DNA of 64,000 nucleotides from Agelaius tricolor (lineage: Eukaryota; Chordata; Aves; Passeriformes; Icteridae), in assembly GCA_023055355.1 (NCBI GenBank), contig JALJCS010000015.1, positions 11,091,501 through 11,155,500 of the forward strand, read 5' to 3'. The notes beneath the pieces are model-generated. The model was given only the letters and a program-made list of their open reading frames with translations. It had not been told where the DNA came from and ran no database searches. Positions 62,905 to 64,000 of this stretch are shown here, one piece after another. Numbering within the stretch: position 1 is the first letter of the stretch; each line of letters begins with the position of its first letter. The translations under genes were made by a program, and so were the position numbers.

Positions 62905-64000
62905 GATCGGGAAGAAAAGCAGCTCTCTTTAAAAAGTTTATTGCAAAGTAAATGGCTAAAATGGAGCTGCAGTTACTTGAAAGAGACAAATATACATTCA
63001 TTATTTCCTGAGTATGTTGTTTTTACGGGAAAGCAAAGGAAGCAATGGCTGGGTGTCATTAAGGAGTAGCTCGTGGAAAGCGGTGAAATGAGCAATGAGA
63101 CTTGTAAAGTGTCATGAAAACTGAAACACCAGGGTACAAAGTACTGCTTATCCTCCCAGATATGGATACCATATGGCAACATGAAGGGAAATAGAGAGTA
63201 GGAGACAAGAATCCTATTATTCTCACACTTTCATTTGCTTGCTATTTGCTTTGGGCAAATGACTAAAGTTGGGCCTGAACCTTCTTCTGGCACAGTATTT
63301 ATTGACAAGACACCTGCCTTCCCTCTCAGATTCCTTGAAGTTTCTTTGGTGTAATTCCAGCTTTGGCACTTCTGATTATAAATTTATTGTTGTTTTTCCT
63401 ATAGAGTTGAAATAATCTCTTATTGACTGTTCCTAAGTTAAAATCTATATTAATTTTCTGGTAGGATATCCCTTTCTTCTCTTTCAGCATTTCACTTATT
63501 TTCCTTAAGAAAGACAATGTGTTGTGGTGGGTTCTTGCTATCCTTGAAATCTCTGCCTCTTCCTTTTTTTCTTTATCTCCAGGTCGCTATTTCTGCACAA
63601 CTTTCTGCATCTCTCTTTTATGTATCTTTGGAATAAAATGGGCTGATTGGGAGTGGTTGGAAAGATGTGGAAAGGGTTTAACTTCTGGAAAGATAGTTGT
63701 GTGATGCATGTACCTTTGGGATGGCACAGAGGAGAGGAGTTTTTATCAGCTCTCCGGAGGCTGACACAGCTCTGGGAAAATTCTGTCACCTCCTCCCTCA
63801 CCCATTTTCTCCTTTCCACCTCCTGAGTACACACCTGTCTACCACCCAGTATTTGCTTCGTTTATAACAGTTTCACAGCAGTTTCATATTTCTCTGAAAT
63901 TAACAGAACTTCTTTAAATATTGTTAGACTAAGTCCTACTAATATACAGTACAGTTATCTTCACTGTAAGAGTTGCTTAAAATGACAATTCTGACAAGTT

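Larger units (their letters stand above)
1..64000 (+). other. FTO: FTO gene body, internal portion (intron 1 to intron 7)
   Basis: Six exons spread over 26 kb on the + strand encode a continuous FTO-like protein segment, so the whole window is taken as the interior of one gene. The spliced exons total 1224 nt (78+658+144+80+144+120), giving 408 codons without a stop. Exon 1 and exons 8-9 are not seen. In mammals FTO sits head-to-head with RPGRIP1L, and its introns hold long-range enhancers for IRX3 and IRX5; that is family knowledge and is not shown here. Introns are several-fold shorter than the human ones, as expected in birds. That the gene extends to both window ends is inferred from the missing terminal exons. 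Confidence 0.9.
46260..64000 (+). other. FTO: FTO intron 7, 5' part (at least 17.7 kb)
   Basis: This follows the exon 7 donor GTAAGC and reaches the window end. It contains the CpG island and minisatellite at 47764-48163, a long pyrimidine tract at 50975-51033, a 24-bp duplication at 51813-51860, a CR1 3' end at 52228-52512, (AT)n tracts at 57861 and 58569, and a T22 tract at 62883-62904. Candidate constrained noncoding blocks are discussed in the findings. I looked for exon 8 (a phase-0 exon encoding the helix after LEIM) and did not recognise one. 53000-57000 and 59000-62800 show no nameable feature. Confidence 0.8.

Overview
The window is vertebrate nuclear DNA and almost certainly avian. 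The strongest lineage marker is a CR1 LINE 3' end (about 52228-52512) finishing in the ATTCTATGAT-type tail typical of bird CR1 elements, with a second reversed CR1 fragment near 12582-12635. Interspersed repeats are otherwise scarce, introns are short compared with mammals, and the sequence is AT-rich with two local CpG-rich islands. A species cannot be named from sequence alone.

The only protein-coding gene I can support is FTO, the Fe(II)/2-oxoglutarate-dependent RNA N6-methyladenosine (and m6Am) demethylase. It runs on the + strand, and six consecutive internal exons are present: exon 2 (20035-20112), exon 3 (24989-25646), exon 4 (33560-33703), exon 5 (39739-39818), exon 6 (40141-40284) and exon 7 (46140-46259). 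They join in frame to 408 codons. By alignment to the human protein these are residues 16-423 of a protein predicted to be about 10 residues longer than the human 505. All iron and 2-oxoglutarate ligands are intact. Exon 1 (about 15 codons) lies to the left of the window. Exons 8-9 (the end of the C-terminal domain) were not found and presumably lie to the right.

Layout: 1-20034 is the 3' part of intron 1. It contains a three-copy tandem array of 250-270 bp units passing into a CpG-rich block (8141-9000), a perfect inverted repeat (12330-12371) and a possibly constrained block (15120-15560). 20035-25646 holds exons 2 and 3 around a 4.9 kb intron. 25647-39738 holds exon 4 flanked by introns of 7.9 and 6.0 kb. 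39739-40284 holds exons 5 and 6, separated by only 322 bp. 40285-46259 is intron 6 plus exon 7. 46260-64000 is the 5' part of intron 7, with an intragenic CpG island that includes a CTCF-like motif and runs into a 22-bp GC-rich minisatellite (about 47764-48163), the CR1 element, several AT microsatellites and candidate conserved noncoding blocks.

I found no RNA gene, CRISPR array, viral gene or second protein-coding gene. The remaining open frames in the introns are short, match no family I recognise and fit chance. No previously undescribed biological system is evident; the most unusual structures are the 8.1-9.0 kb array and the 47.8-48.2 kb island with its minisatellite.
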